A stretch of 64,000 nucleotides of DNA from Streptomyces sp. NBC_01255 (GCF_036226445.1 NZ_CP108474.1:7068001-7132000), one strand, 5' to 3'; shown: positions 17,823 through 30,574, counted from the first letter of the stretch. The notes: generated from the letters alone by a model not told the origin. Program-made: numbers and translations.

Positions 17823-18680
17823 TCACCCGTCGGGGAAGGCCAGATCCAGGGCGCGTACCCGGTCCTCCCCTGTGACGATGTCGAGGGCGACGATCCGGTC
17901 GTGCCGGAGCGCGAACGCCACCGCGGAGACCGGGACGCCAGCCACGAAGGCGACGAGCCCGACGGACCCGTCGACCAGGGCGGGCCTCGCCGCGTCGGCG
18001 AGGCGGGCGAAGGCGGCGGCCGCCTCCGCGACGGCCGGGGCGCCGTGGACCGGCCCGCGCGCGGAGTACGCCACGACGTCCGGGGTGAGGACGGCGGCCA
18101 GTGCGCGCGCGTCACGCGCGCGTGCGGCCGCGAGAAACCGGTCCGCCACCGCGCGCTGCCGGCCCGGTACGCCGTCGGTCCGCGCGGTCCCGCCGCCCCG
18201 TAGCCGCTCCCGGGCGCGCCGGGCGAGCCGCGCCGCGTCCACGGGAGAGCCGCCGGTGACCCGGGCGGTCTCGTCCGGCGGCAGTCCGAAGAGGTCGTGC
18301 AGGACGTAGGCGAGCCGCTCCTCGGTCCCGAGGGTCTCCAGGGCCACGAGCAGCGCGAGCCACACGGAGTCCACCCCGCCCGCGCCCCTGGCGCCGACCC
18401 CGTCCAGATCTCCGACCCCGTCCGGATCTCCGCCCCCAGGCCCCGGCCGTCCCGCGGCCGCCCGTTCCCGGAGTCCGCGGACGCACGCCTGCCCCACGTG
18501 GGCCGCCAGCCAGGCCCGTACGGCGGCCGTGCTGTCCCGCGCGAGCTCCGCCCGTGCCGTCGCGAGCACGTCCTCGGCCTCGGCCCGCGACCCCATCATG
18601 CGCAGGGCCACGCCCCGGAGCTGCTCCTGATCGGCGTCGAAGCGCCTGGTCAGAGCGGTGAGCAATGTGTCGTCGTGCAT
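17823..18680 (-). CDS. SigJ-like ECF RNA polymerase sigma factor with SnoaL-like C-terminus
   Basis: A 285-residue protein. Residues about 8-80 resemble sigma region 2 (LTRRFDADQEQLRGVALRMMGSRAEAEDVL). A Gly/Asp-rich linker near residues 82-108 contains the short repeat DGVGDLDGVG. Region 4 follows (LGTEERLAYVLHDLFGLPPDETARVTG...DAARLARRARERL). The last about 110 residues form a SnoaL/NTF2-like domain (AARARDARALAAVLTPDVVAYS). Sigma factors of this build usually lack a separate anti-sigma factor and are controlled by their own C-terminal domain. Region 2 is unusually short and eroded. GAGGAGTGAGG precedes the ATG. Regulon unknown. Confidence 0.8.
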   Translation of the reverse strand: MHDDTLLTALTRRFDADQEQLRGVALRMMGSRAEAEDVLATARAELARDSTAAVRAWLAAHVGQACVRGLRERAAAGRPGPGGGDPDGVGDLDGVGARGAGGVDSVWLALLVALETLGTEERLAYVLHDLFGLPPDETARVTGGSPVDAARLARRARERLRGGGTARTDGVPGRQRAVADRFLAAARARDARALAAVLTPDVVAYSARGPVHGAPAVAEAAAAFARLADAARPALVDGSVGLVAFVAGVPVSAVAFALRHDRIVALDIVTGEDRVRALDLAFPDG

Positions 18681-18717
18681 GGGGCCTCACTCCTCGTCGG
18701 TTCCGTCACCGCCTTGA

Positions 18718-21019
<2,302 letters not shown>

Positions 21020-21023
<4 letters not shown>

Positions 21024-21940
21024 ACAAGGCCGACAACCCCAACACGCCCGCGCGGAAGCACACCGCCCTCCCGAAGGCTCAGATCCTCATCGAGGCCCTG
21101 CCCTGGCTCACCCGCCACCACGGCAAGACCGTCGTCATCAAGTTCGGCGGAAACGCCATGATCGACGAGGACCTGAAGGCCGCCTTCGCCCAGGACGTCG
21201 TCTTCCTGCGCCACGCCGGTCTCAAGCCGGTCGTCGTGCACGGCGGCGGCCCCCAGATCAGCGCCGCGCTCGACAAGCACGGCATCGTCAGCGAGTTCAA
21301 GGCCGGCCTGCGCGTCACCACCGAGGACGCCATGGACGTCGTACGGATGGTCCTCGCCGGGCAGGTCCAGCGCGAGCTCGTCGGGCTGCTCAACCAGCAC
21401 GGCCCGTTCGCCATCGGCATGACGGGCGAGGACGCCCACACCATCACGGCCACCAAGCACCGGCCGGTCATCGAGGGCGAACAGGTCGACATCGGCCGGG
21501 TCGGCGAGATCACCGCCATCGACACCGGCGCCATCGAGGCGCTCCTGGAGGACGGCCGCATCCCGGTCATCTCCTCCATCGCCCGCTCCCAGGACGACGG
21601 ACATGTCTACAACGTCAATGCTGATACGGCGGCTGCGGCACTCGCTGCGGCGCTGGGTGCCGAGACGCTGATGGTCCTGACCGACGTCGAGGGCCTCTAC
21701 GAGGACTGGCCGAACAGCGACGAGGTCATCAGCAGGCTCACCGCGAGCCAGCTGGAGAAGCTGCTGCCCGAGCTCTCCAGCGGCATGGTCCCCAAGATGG
21801 AGGGCTGCCTGCACGCCGTACGGAACGGGGTCACCACGGCCCGCGTGATCGACGGCCGGGTCCAGCACTCGATCCTGCTGGAGATCTTCACCGACGAGGG
21901 CATCGGCACGATGGTCGTGCCCGACGGACAGGGGGACTGA
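21020..21940 (+). CDS. argB: Acetylglutamate kinase
   Basis: ATP-dependent phosphorylation of N-acetylglutamate, the usual arginine feedback point. The 306-residue amino-acid-kinase fold protein has [21 protein letters not shown] and [14 protein letters not shown] near the N-terminus and [20 protein letters not shown] plus [12 protein letters not shown] for ATP binding. The helical N-terminal extension (about 1-25) is the type linked with hexameric, arginine-sensitive enzymes, so feedback inhibition is likely by family. GTG 21020 overlaps the argJ stop as GTGA. Confidence 0.97.
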
Positions 21941-21944
21941 ACCG

Positions 21945-23150
21945 ATGAGCAGCACCGGCAACGAGCAGCTGACCCAGCGGTGGCAGGGCTCGCTCATGAA
22001 CAACTACGGCACCCCCCGGCTGCCCCTCGTCCGCGGTGAGGGCGCCAAGGTCTGGGACGCCGACGGCAAGGAGTACCTCGACTTCGTCGGCGGCATCGCC
22101 GTCAACGCCCTCGGCCACGGACACCCGGCGATCGTCGAGGCCGTGACCCGGCAGGTCCAGAGCCTCGGGCACGTGTCCAACCTCTTCGTCGCCGAGCCGC
22201 CCGTCGCCCTCGCCGAGCGGCTGCTCGGCCTCTTCGGCCGGCCCGGCAAGGTCTTCTTCTGCAACTCGGGCGCCGAGGCCAACGAGGCCGCGTTCAAGAT
22301 CGGCCGGCTCACCGGCCGGACGCACATGGTCGCCACCGACGGCGGCTTCCACGGCCGGACCATGGGCTCCCTCGCGCTCACCGGCCAGCCCGGCAAGCAG
22401 ACCCCCTTCCTGCCGCTGCCCGGTGACGTCACCCACGTCCCGTACGGCGACGTCGAGGCACTGCGCGCCGCGGTCACCGAGGACACGGCCTTCGTGATCA
22501 TCGAGCCGATCCAGGGCGAGAACGGCGTCGTCGTCCCGCCCCCCGGCTACCTCAAGGCCGCCCGGGAGATCACCCGCGCCACCGGCACCCTCCTCGTCCT
22601 CGACGAGGTCCAGACCGGCATCGGCCGCTGCGGCCACTGGTTCGAGTACCAGGCCCACGAGGGCGTCGAGCCGGATGTCGTGACCCTGGCCAAGGGGCTC
22701 GGCGGCGGCCTCCCGCTCGGCGCGACCGTCGCCTTCGGCCCGGCCGCGGACCTCTTCGGCCCCGGCCACCACGGCACCACCTTCGGCGGCAACCCGATCG
22801 CCTGCGCCGCCGGACTCGCCGTCCTGGACACCCTCGGGGCCGACGCGGCCCTCGACCACGTGAAGGCGGTCGGGGAGCGGCTGAGGCAGGGAATCGAAGG
22901 TCTGAACCACCCGCTGGTCTCCCACGTCCGTGGAGCGGGCCTCCTGCTGGGTATCGTGCTCACCGGGCCCCTCGCACCCCAGGTGCAGCAGGCGGCCCAG
23001 GACGCCGGCCTCCTGGTGAACGCGCCCGCCCCCGATGTCGTCAGGATCATGCCTCCGCTGGTCCTCACCGACGCCGAGGCGGACACCTTCCTCCGGGCCC
23101 TCCCCGGAGTCCTCGACGTGGCGAACGGGCAAGGACGAACCGGAGAATGA
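21945..23150 (+). CDS. argD: Acetylornithine aminotransferase
   Basis: PLP-dependent class III aminotransferase making N-acetylornithine from the semialdehyde and glutamate. Length 401 residues. [33 protein letters not shown] (phosphate-binding), [14 protein letters not shown] (PLP-binding Asp) and [15 protein letters not shown] (Schiff-base Lys) are all intact. The ATG is 4 bp beyond the argB stop. Confidence 0.97.
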   Translation: MSSTGNEQLTQRWQGSLMNNYGTPRLPLVRGEGAKVWDADGKEYLDFVGGIAVNALGHGHPAIVEAVTRQVQSLGHVSNLFVAEPPVALAERLLGLFGRPGKVFFCNSGAEANEAAFKIGRLTGRTHMVATDGGFHGRTMGSLALTGQPGKQTPFLPLPGDVTHVPYGDVEALRAAVTEDTAFVIIEPIQGENGVVVPPPGYLKAAREITRATGTLLVLDEVQTGIGRCGHWFEYQAHEGVEPDVVTLAKGLGGGLPLGATVAFGPAADLFGPGHHGTTFGGNPIACAAGLAVLDTLGADAALDHVKAVGERLRQGIEGLNHPLVSHVRGAGLLLGIVLTGPLAPQVQQAAQDAGLLVNAPAPDVVRIMPPLVLTDAEADTFLRALPGVLDVANGQGRTGE

Positions 23151-23157
23151 GACGACG

Positions 23158-23691
23158 ATGACCGACGCGCAGGAGAACGAGCACGGCGGGCCGTCCGTTC
23201 CGCAGACCCGCACCGCACGCCACCGCAGGATCGTCGACATCCTCAACCGCCAGCCGGTGCGCTCGCAGAGCCAGCTCGCCAAGCTCCTCGCGGACGACGG
23301 GCTGAGCGTCACTCAGGCGACGCTCTCCCGCGACCTCGACGAGCTGGGCGCGGTGAAGATCCGCAACACCGGTGGAGAGCTGATCTACGCGGTGCCCAGC
23401 GAGGGCGGCTTCCGCACGCCGCAGGCCCCGCTCGGCGAGTCCGCCAAGGAGGAGCGCATGCGGCGCCTCTCCGGCGAACTCCTGATCTCCGCCGAGGCGT
23501 CCGCCAACCTGGTGGTGCTGAGGACCCCGCCGGGCGCGGCCCAGTTCCTCGCGTCGGCCATCGACCAGGCCGAACTCCACGCGATCCTCGGCACGATCGC
23601 GGGCGACGACACCCTCCTGCTGATCAGCCGGGACCCGACGGGCGGCCAGGGACTCGCCGACCACCTGCTGCGCCTGGCGCAGAAGGGCTGA
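23158..23691 (+). CDS. argR: Arginine repressor
   Basis: A 177-residue hexameric regulator. The N-terminal winged helix (about 20-88) is visible in [25 protein letters not shown] and [19 protein letters not shown]. The C-terminal oligomerisation and arginine-binding domain carries [18 protein letters not shown] and [17 protein letters not shown], including the GTIAGDDT arginine pocket. It binds ARG boxes such as those over the argC and argH promoters. Being last in the operon, it would be auto-repressed. ATG 23158 follows argD by 7 bp. Confidence 0.97.
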   Translation: MTDAQENEHGGPSVPQTRTARHRRIVDILNRQPVRSQSQLAKLLADDGLSVTQATLSRDLDELGAVKIRNTGGELIYAVPSEGGFRTPQAPLGESAKEERMRRLSGELLISAEASANLVVLRTPPGAAQFLASAIDQAELHAILGTIAGDDTLLLISRDPTGGQGLADHLLRLAQKG

Positions 23692-23721
23692 CCTGACGTA
23701 GTACCCCGCCAGTACGGGCTG

Positions 23722-23755
23722 ATCGCCGTCGGACCGCTCCGCGTCCGACGGCGAT
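23722..23755 (+). terminator. Terminator of the argCJBDR operon
   Basis: Perfect 12-bp stem ATCGCCGTCGGA / TCCGACGGCGAT with a 10-nt loop, 30 bp after argR. The rest of the 490-bp gap to argH holds a small minus-strand ORF and the argH promoter. Confidence 0.85.
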
Positions 23756-23836
23756 GTGCTGTCGGCGCGGAGCCACGACCGGCCGTCGCCCCGCCGCCGT
23801 TGACGCGCGGAAAGATCCCGGCCCCACGCCCGCGCC

Positions 23837-23971
23837 TCACGTCCCGGGTGTCCGAGTGCGATCCCGCCCGCGGACGAGGCGGAGCACCCGGAGCACCCAC
23901 GCGCCCGCGTCGGCCCCCTCCAGGGCCCGGGCCAGGTGGTCCGTGGCGTCCACGTGCGCGCTGCTCGACAT
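23837..23971 (-). CDS. Possible 44-residue small protein
   Basis: Unrecognised. The frame begins MSSSAHVDATDHLARALEGA, continues AWVLRVLRLVRGRDRTRT and ends at TGA 23837-23839 (complement). Nearly every codon ends in G or C, and the helical, amphipathic sequence looks protein-like. TAGGCT sits 6 bases before the ATG, which would make it a leaderless gene; no ribosome site is present. It lies alone between argR and argH on the opposite strand. It could still be chance reading in GC-rich DNA. Confidence 0.45.
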   Translation of the reverse strand: MSSSAHVDATDHLARALEGADAGAWVLRVLRLVRGRDRTRTPGT

Positions 23972-24064
23972 GGCCGGAGCCTAGGACTCAGGACGGCAGG
24001 ACCGCCCCTGATTGTCGGGATCCCCTGGATCGCCGGGCCGGCTGCCGGCCTGCCCGGCATCGCG

Positions 24065-24097
24065 TTGACAAAACATACGGTGCACCGCATAGTTATG
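24065..24097 (+). promoter_or_regulatory. argH promoter overlapping an ARG-box-like operator
   Basis: TTGACA (24065-24070), a 17-bp spacer and CATAGT (24088-24093), followed by TATGCC. Aligning with the argC promoter shows shared positions AAA, CGG, CAC, ATAGT and ATGCC, as expected of a common ArgR site. The predicted leader is about 80 nt. Confidence 0.65.
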
Positions 24098-24169
24098 CCT
24101 AGTAGAGGGTGTGCGATCGGCGCCCGGCATGACCTGGCGCGACCCGCACACGTACACCCACCCTCCTGA

Positions 24170-25609
<1,440 letters not shown>

Positions 25610-25620
25610 CCCTCAGGACG

Positions 25621-26130
25621 TCACAGCGCCGCCGCCCACTCCGCGAGCGCGTCGAAGTCCGGCCGGAGCAGTCCGAGCCGGGGGTCGACGTGCAGCAACA
25701 GGGCGGCGGCGAGGTGGTTCTGCTCCACGTACTCGTGGTCGTACGACGTGATGTCGTCGTCGACCCAGGCGAACGGCCGCCCCTCCGCGTACTCCAGGAT
25801 GTACTGCGTCTTCCAGAAGGTCCCGCGAGGGGCCTTTCCGTGCATCCGGGGCCAGTCGATGAACGGCAGCTCGGGCAGCCCGAGGCGAGGTCCGATCCAA
25901 TCGTTCGCCTCGCCCTTCCACGTCGTCGCCCACACCAGCTCGTACGCCTCGGCGAGCGCGAGCAGCTCACCCCCGTGCGCCGGATTCAGCCACACCCGCA
26001 GCGGCTTCGTCTCGAACCAGCCGCCCGGCCGCATGCGGTGCGTCGTGTACCCCTGCGGGCGCCGCTCGCGCTGCGCCGCGTACGGATTCAGCGGCCCGTC
26101 CACATCGATCAGCAGTAGTGGCTTCGTCAT
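25621..26130 (-). CDS. HAD-like domain protein
   Basis: A 169-residue cytoplasmic protein beginning MTKPLLLIDVDGPLNPYA. The DVDGPLNP segment matches the DxDGxxxP nucleophile motif I of HAD-superfamily hydrolases. ELVWATTWKGEANDWI supplies the Thr of motif II, and FAWVDDDITSYDHEY supplies the acidic motif IV. The second Asp of motif I is kept, so phosphatase activity is possible. It ends 12 bp from argH, tail to tail. ATG 26130 is chosen because upstream codons lie in the tetR operator region. Substrate unknown. Confidence 0.75.
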   Translation of the reverse strand: MTKPLLLIDVDGPLNPYAAQRERRPQGYTTHRMRPGGWFETKPLRVWLNPAHGGELLALAEAYELVWATTWKGEANDWIGPRLGLPELPFIDWPRMHGKAPRGTFWKTQYILEYAEGRPFAWVDDDITSYDHEYVEQNHLAAALLLHVDPRLGLLRPDFDALAEWAAAL

Positions 26131-26173
26131 GTTCACAGCATTCCGTCCCCGACGCGGTGAGGCATCGAAATAT

Positions 26174-26199
26174 CGAATGAGACAATGATGTCTCATTCG
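26174..26199. promoter_or_regulatory. Palindromic operator of the tetR-MFS operon
   Basis: Perfect 11-bp inverted repeat CGAATGAGACA / TGTCTCATTCG with a 4-bp centre, 15 bp before the tetR start and overlapping the presumed -35 region. It is the likely binding site of the TetR protein encoded next to it. Confidence 0.8.
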
Positions 26200-26202
26200 G
26201 TG

Positions 26203-26208
26203 TATGGT
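26203..26208 (+). promoter_or_regulatory. -10 element for a leaderless tetR-MFS transcript
   Basis: TATGGT ends 6 bases before the tetR ATG. GAGACA at 26179-26184, inside the operator, lies 18 bp upstream as the -35 candidate. Confidence 0.6.
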
Positions 26209-26214
26209 CGTCTC

Positions 26215-26766
26215 ATGTCAGTCGATCGCACCCAGGTGCTCCACAGCGCCGCCGCCCTGCTCTCCCGCAAGGCGACCGCCACCATGGACGAGGTCGCGCG
26301 GGCCGCCGGGATCGGTCGGGCCACGCTGCACCGGCACTTCGCCGGGCGCGACGCCCTGGTCAGGGCTCTGGAGGAGCTCGGGATCCAGGAGCTGGAGGCG
26401 GCCCTCGACCGGGCCCGTCTCGACGAGGGGACCGCCGACGAGGCCGTACGCCGGCTCGTCGCCGGGATGGAGCCGATGGCACCCCTGCTGTCGTTCCTCG
26501 TGACCGAGAACCAGCTCTTCGAGGGCGACCAGCAGAACGAAGGCTGGGCCCGCCTCGACGCCCGGGTCTCCGACCTCTTCAAGCGCGGCCAGGAAGAGGG
26601 CACCTTCCGGATCGATCTGACCCCCGCCTGGCTCACCGAGGCCCTCTACGGGCTCATCGGTTCGGCCGCCTGGGCCGTGCAGGACGGCCGGGTCGCCGCC
26701 AAGGACTTCCAGTACATGATCGTCGAGCTGTTGCTCGGCGGAGCGCGCAGGAGCGTGGAGAAGTGA
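26215..26766 (+). CDS. TetR family transcriptional regulator
   Basis: A 183-residue repressor. The N-terminal HTH is visible in LHSAAALLSRKATATMDEVARAAGIGRATLHRHFAGRDALVRAL (split about residues 8-52); the rest is the helical ligand-binding and dimer domain. It overlaps the MFS gene start by 4 bp (GTGA) and is preceded by a perfect palindrome, so it most likely represses its own operon until a drug or metabolite carried by the exporter binds. ATG 26215 is selected because the -10 element is only 6 bases away (leaderless) and the operator fills the region above. Confidence 0.93.
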   Translation: MSVDRTQVLHSAAALLSRKATATMDEVARAAGIGRATLHRHFAGRDALVRALEELGIQELEAALDRARLDEGTADEAVRRLVAGMEPMAPLLSFLVTENQLFEGDQQNEGWARLDARVSDLFKRGQEEGTFRIDLTPAWLTEALYGLIGSAAWAVQDGRVAAKDFQYMIVELLLGGARRSVEK

Positions 26767-28307
26767 GCATCAGTACCCTCAAGCACCCCGACCATATCGA
26801 GGGCGTCCGCCGCCCCGGCCGGTGGCTCGCCCTTTCCGTCCTCGTCCTGGCCGTCCTGCTCGTGGCGGTGGACGCGACGGTCCTCGGCCTCGCCACCCCC
26901 TTCCTCTCAGAGGACCTCAAGCCCTCCGGCTCCCAGCTGCTCTGGATCGGCGACGTCTACTCGTTCGTCATCGCCGGACTCCTGGTCTCCATGGGCAGCC
27001 TCGGCGACCGCATCGGCCGCAAGAAGCTGCTGCTCATCGGCGCCACGGCCTTCGGTGCGGTCTCCGTCCTGAACGCCTACGCGACCAGCCCCGAGATGAT
27101 GATCGTGGCCCGCGCGCTGCTCGGCGTCGCCGGCGCCACCCTGATGCCGTCCACCCTGGCGCTCATCCGGAACCTCTTCCACGACCCGCGCGAGCGCAGC
27201 CTCGCCATCGGCATCTGGGGCGCCATGGCCTCGGCCGGTGCCGCCGTCGGACCGGTCGTCGGCGGATTCCTCCTGGAGCACTTCTGGTGGGGCTCGGTCT
27301 TCCTCATCAACCTGCCCGTCATGGCGGTCCTCGTCCTCGTCGGCATCAAGATGATCCCCGAGTCGAAGAACCCGAACCCGGGCCCCTGGGACCTCGCCAG
27401 CGTCGGCCTCTCCCTCGTCGGCGTGATCGCCGTCGTGTACGCGATCAAGGAACTGGCCTCCCACGGCCTCTCCCTCGACGCGGCCGTCGGCGCCCTCATC
27501 GGTGCCGCCGCCCTGACCTGGTTCGTCCGCAGGCAGCTGACCCTGCCCGCGCCGCTCCTGGACATGCGCCTCTTCCGCAACCGCGGATTCTCCGGCGCCG
27601 TCCTCGCCGACCTGCTGACCATCCTGGGCCTCTCCGGCCTGGTGTTCTTCCTGTCCCAGTTCTTCCAGCTGGTCCAGGGCCGGCAGCCCCTGGAGGCCGG
27701 TCTCGCCGAGCTCCCCGCGGCGATCGGCGCCGTCACGGCCGGTCTCGTCGCCGGTGTCGTCGCCCGACGGTTCTCCGTGCGGTCCGTCGTGGCGGGCGGT
27801 CTCGCGGCCGTCGGCCTCTCCCTCGCCGTCCTGACGACGATCGACGGAAACACCGGCTATCCGCTGCTCGGCGCGAGCCTGCTCGTCGTCGGTGTGGGCG
27901 CCGGCTTCGCCTTCACCGTCACCGCCGACGTGATCCTCTCCAGCGTCCCGAAGGACCAGGCGGGCTCCGCCTCCGCCGTCTCCGAGACCGCGTACGAGCT
28001 CGGCGCCGCGCTCGGCATCGCCGTACTCGGCTCGATCGTGACCGGCGTCTACCGGAACTTCGCCACCCCGACCGGTGTCCCCACCGACATCGCCTCGGCC
28101 GCCCACGAGTCGCTCGGCGGCGCGGTGGAGGCCTCCGGCGCCCTCGCCCCGGAGACGGCGACGGCCCTGGTGTCGGCCGCCCAGCTGGCCTTCGTCGACG
28201 GTCTGCGGATCGCGGCCGGTGTCGGCGCGGCGGTCCTCCTCGCGGCCTCGGTCGCGGCCTGGTTCCTGCTCAGGGGCCAGAAGCTGGAGGACGGCGTCGA
28301 GCACTGA
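26763..28307 (+). CDS. MFS exporter, DHA2 (14-TM) family
   Basis: A 514-residue inner-membrane proton-driven drug exporter with about 14 hydrophobic segments. The MFS motif A is GSLGDRIGRKKLLLIG, the antiporter motif C region is WGAMASAGAAVGPVVGGFLLE, and the first helix has LVAVDATVLGLATPFLSEDL, the DHA2 signature motif D. The start is GTG 26763 inside the tetR stop. It is in one operon with the repressor and is expected to expel the repressor's ligand. A strong terminator follows. Confidence 0.93.
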   Translation: MSISTLKHPDHIEGVRRPGRWLALSVLVLAVLLVAVDATVLGLATPFLSEDLKPSGSQLLWIGDVYSFVIAGLLVSMGSLGDRIGRKKLLLIGATAFGAVSVLNAYATSPEMMIVARALLGVAGATLMPSTLALIRNLFHDPRERSLAIGIWGAMASAGAAVGPVVGGFLLEHFWWGSVFLINLPVMAVLVLVGIKMIPESKNPNPGPWDLASVGLSLVGVIAVVYAIKELASHGLSLDAAVGALIGAAALTWFVRRQLTLPAPLLDMRLFRNRGFSGAVLADLLTILGLSGLVFFLSQFFQLVQGRQPLEAGLAELPAAIGAVTAGLVAGVVARRFSVRSVVAGGLAAVGLSLAVLTTIDGNTGYPLLGASLLVVGVGAGFAFTVTADVILSSVPKDQAGSASAVSETAYELGAALGIAVLGSIVTGVYRNFATPTGVPTDIASAAHESLGGAVEASGALAPETATALVSAAQLAFVDGLRIAAGVGAAVLLAASVAAWFLLRGQKLEDGVEH

Positions 28308-28321
28308 CGGCAGGGGAACGC

Positions 28322-28360
28322 GACGGGGCCCCGTACAGCCGAGCTGTACGGGGCCCCGTC
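28322..28360. terminator. Bidirectional terminator, MFS / acyltransferase
   Basis: Perfect 18-bp stem GACGGGGCCCCGTACAGC / GCTGTACGGGGCCCCGTC with a 3-nt loop, between convergent genes. Confidence 0.9.
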
Positions 28361-28375
28361 ACACGCGCACGAGCG

Positions 28376-29047
28376 TTACGCGGCCTTCGCCTTCGTGGCG
28401 TACATGTCCACGTACTCCTGACCGGACAGCCGCATCACCTCGGCCATCACCGAGTCCGTCACCGCCCGCAGGACATAGCGGTCGCGGTCCATCCCGTCGT
28501 ACCGCGAGAACTCCATCGGCTCGCCGAAGCGGACCGTGACCTTGCCCGGCCGCGGCACCCCCGCCCCGCCCGGCTGGATCTTGTCGGTGCCGATCATCGC
28601 GAACGGCACCACCGGCGCACCGGTCATCAGGGTGAGGCGCGCGATGCCCGTACGGCCCCGGTACAGCCGGCCGTCGGGGGAGCGGGTGCCCTCCGGGTAG
28701 ATCGAGAAGATCTTGCCCTCCTCCAGGACCCGCCGCCCGGTCATCAGCGCCGCCACACCGCCGCGCCCGCCGTCCCGGTCCACCGGGATCATGCCGACGC
28801 TGGTGAAGAACCAGGCCATCGCCCGGCCCTTGACGCCCTTGCCCGTCACGTACTCGTCCTTGCCGATGAAGAAGACCTGACGGTCCAGGCAGATCGGCAT
28901 GATCATCGAGTCGATGAAGGTCAGGTGGTTGCCCGCGAGGATGACGGGACCGGTCCCCGGGATGTTCTCGGCGCCCTCCACGCGGGGGCGGAACATCAGG
29001 CGCATGACCGGCCCGAGCACTGCCTTGATGATCGCGAGACGGGACAA
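28376..29047 (-). CDS. 1-acyl-sn-glycerol-3-phosphate acyltransferase (PlsC-like)
   Basis: A 223-residue membrane-associated acyltransferase of phospholipid synthesis. Motif I is the HX4D box in LAGNHLTFIDSMIMP, motif II region is VGMIPVDRDGGRGG, motif III is FSIYPEGTRSPDG and motif IV is GAPVVPFAMIGT. I take the TTG at 29047 as the start: GGAGG lies 5 bases before it and the product then opens with LSRLAIIKAVLGPVMRLMF (first residue read as Met), the normal N-terminus of this family. An open frame continues upstream to an ATG at 29182, but that extension is Pro/Arg-rich and unlike the family. Confidence 0.88.
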   Translation of the reverse strand: MSRLAIIKAVLGPVMRLMFRPRVEGAENIPGTGPVILAGNHLTFIDSMIMPICLDRQVFFIGKDEYVTGKGVKGRAMAWFFTSVGMIPVDRDGGRGGVAALMTGRRVLEEGKIFSIYPEGTRSPDGRLYRGRTGIARLTLMTGAPVVPFAMIGTDKIQPGGAGVPRPGKVTVRFGEPMEFSRYDGMDRDRYVLRAVTDSVMAEVMRLSGQEYVDMYATKAKAA

Positions 29048-29274
29048 CGGTTCCTCCGGGTGACGCGCGGGCGGGGGTCGGGCCAGCTGACGGTGCAGCT
29101 GGCGACGATACTCGCGGGTCACCGCCGTACGCACATCGGGTTCACCGAGTGGATACGCAGTGTTGACGTGTGTTTCCGCCATGTTCGGCAGAGGTCTGCC
29201 GTCCGTAGGGCCTTCTTGCCTAGCGTCGGAGCTCCCCGTTGACAGGTGCGGGGCATCACACACGAGGAGCCTTC

Positions 29275-30450
29275 ATGACCCAGGGCGAGCGCCGGACCCC
29301 GGCACGACGGACCGTTCTCGGAGCGGCCGGAGCGGCGGCGGTACTGGGGGCCTCGACGGCCCTCCCCACGGGCACCGCCCACGCCGACGAGGCCCGGGGC
29401 GACAGCCGCGGCCACGGCCACGGCTACCGCTCCCTCCCCGTCCCCACCGTCATCGCCCACCGCGGCGCCAGCGGCTACCGCCCCGAGCACACCCTCGGCT
29501 CCTACCGGCACGCCCTCGACCTCGGCGCCCACGTCATCGAGCAGGACCTCGTCCCCACCCGGGACGGCCACCTCGTCTGCCGCCACGAGAACGACATCAC
29601 CGGCACCACCGACGTCGCCGACCACCCCGAATTCGCCTCCCGGAAGACCACCAAGAGCGTCGACGGCACCTCGTACACCGGCTGGTTCACCGAGGACTTC
29701 ACCCTCGCGGAGCTCAAGACCCTGCGGGCGAAGGAGCGCATCCCCGGCACCCGCCAGGAGAACACCCTCTACGACGGCCGCTGGACGATCCCCACCTTCG
29801 AGGAGGTGCTCCGCTGGGCCGAGGAGGAGGGCCGCCGCCGGGGCCGCGACGTCTGGCTGCACGTCGAGACCAAGCACCCCACCTACTTCCGCTCCCTCGG
29901 CCTCGGCCTGGAGGAGCGGCTCGCCAAGCTCCTGCGCCGCTACGGACGCCACCGCGCGAACTCCCCGGTCTTCCTCCAGTCCTTCGAGCCCAGCAGCATC
30001 CAGCGCCTGGCGAAGCTGGTCGACTCCCCGGGAGTGGTCCTGCTCTCCGCCGCGAGCAGCCGCCCCTGGGACTTCGTCCAGGCCGGTGACCCGCGCACCG
30101 TCGCCGACCTGGTCACGCCCGAGGGCCTGCGCTGGATCGCCTCGTACGCGCAGGGCATCGGCCCCACGCTCGACCTGGTGATCCCGAAGGACGCGGCCGG
30201 CCGCCTCGGCACCCCGACCACCCTCGTCCGCGACGCGCACGCCGAGGGGCTGCTCCTCCACCCGTACACGCACCGCAACGAGAACAGCTTCCTGCCCGCC
30301 GACTTCCGCCGGGGCACGGACCCGACGGCCTACGGCGACGCCTTCGGGGCGCTGAAGCGGTACCTGGAGACGGGGATCGACGGCATCTTCTCCGACAATC
30401 CCGACACCGCGCTGCTCGCCGCCGCGGACCTCACGGCCGCCCGCGGCTGA
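29275..30450 (+). CDS. Tat-exported glycerophosphodiester phosphodiesterase
   Basis: A 391-residue secreted enzyme hydrolysing glycerophosphodiesters to glycerol-3-phosphate and an alcohol, for phosphate and glycerol scavenging. The signal region TPARRTVLGAAGAAAVLGAS is twin-arginine, with cleavage likely after GTAHA. The GDPD domain shows VIAHRGASGYRPEHT (catalytic His and Arg), VIEQDLVPTRDGHLVCRHEN (metal-binding Glu and Asp, second His) and HVETKHPTYF. It ends IDGIFSDNPDTAL. The ATG follows an AGGAG site. Confidence 0.93.
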   Translation: MTQGERRTPARRTVLGAAGAAAVLGASTALPTGTAHADEARGDSRGHGHGYRSLPVPTVIAHRGASGYRPEHTLGSYRHALDLGAHVIEQDLVPTRDGHLVCRHENDITGTTDVADHPEFASRKTTKSVDGTSYTGWFTEDFTLAELKTLRAKERIPGTRQENTLYDGRWTIPTFEEVLRWAEEEGRRRGRDVWLHVETKHPTYFRSLGLGLEERLAKLLRRYGRHRANSPVFLQSFEPSSIQRLAKLVDSPGVVLLSAASSRPWDFVQAGDPRTVADLVTPEGLRWIASYAQGIGPTLDLVIPKDAAGRLGTPTTLVRDAHAEGLLLHPYTHRNENSFLPADFRRGTDPTAYGDAFGALKRYLETGIDGIFSDNPDTALLAAADLTAARG

Positions 30451-30464
30451 CTGGCTCGGGAGCT

Positions 30465-30518
30465 CGGGAGGAGGCCGTCCGGCCCCGCGGCCGTTCGGGC
30501 CGGCACGACCTCCTCCCG
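30465..30518 (+). terminator. Terminator after the glycerophosphodiesterase gene
   Basis: CGGGAGGAGG / CCTCCTCCCG 10-bp outer stem with additional GGCC pairing inside. Confidence 0.7.
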
Positions 30519-30574
30519 GGTGGTTTACGCCCCGTACCGCAACCGCATCCGCGCACCCCGACATCGTGCCGGTC

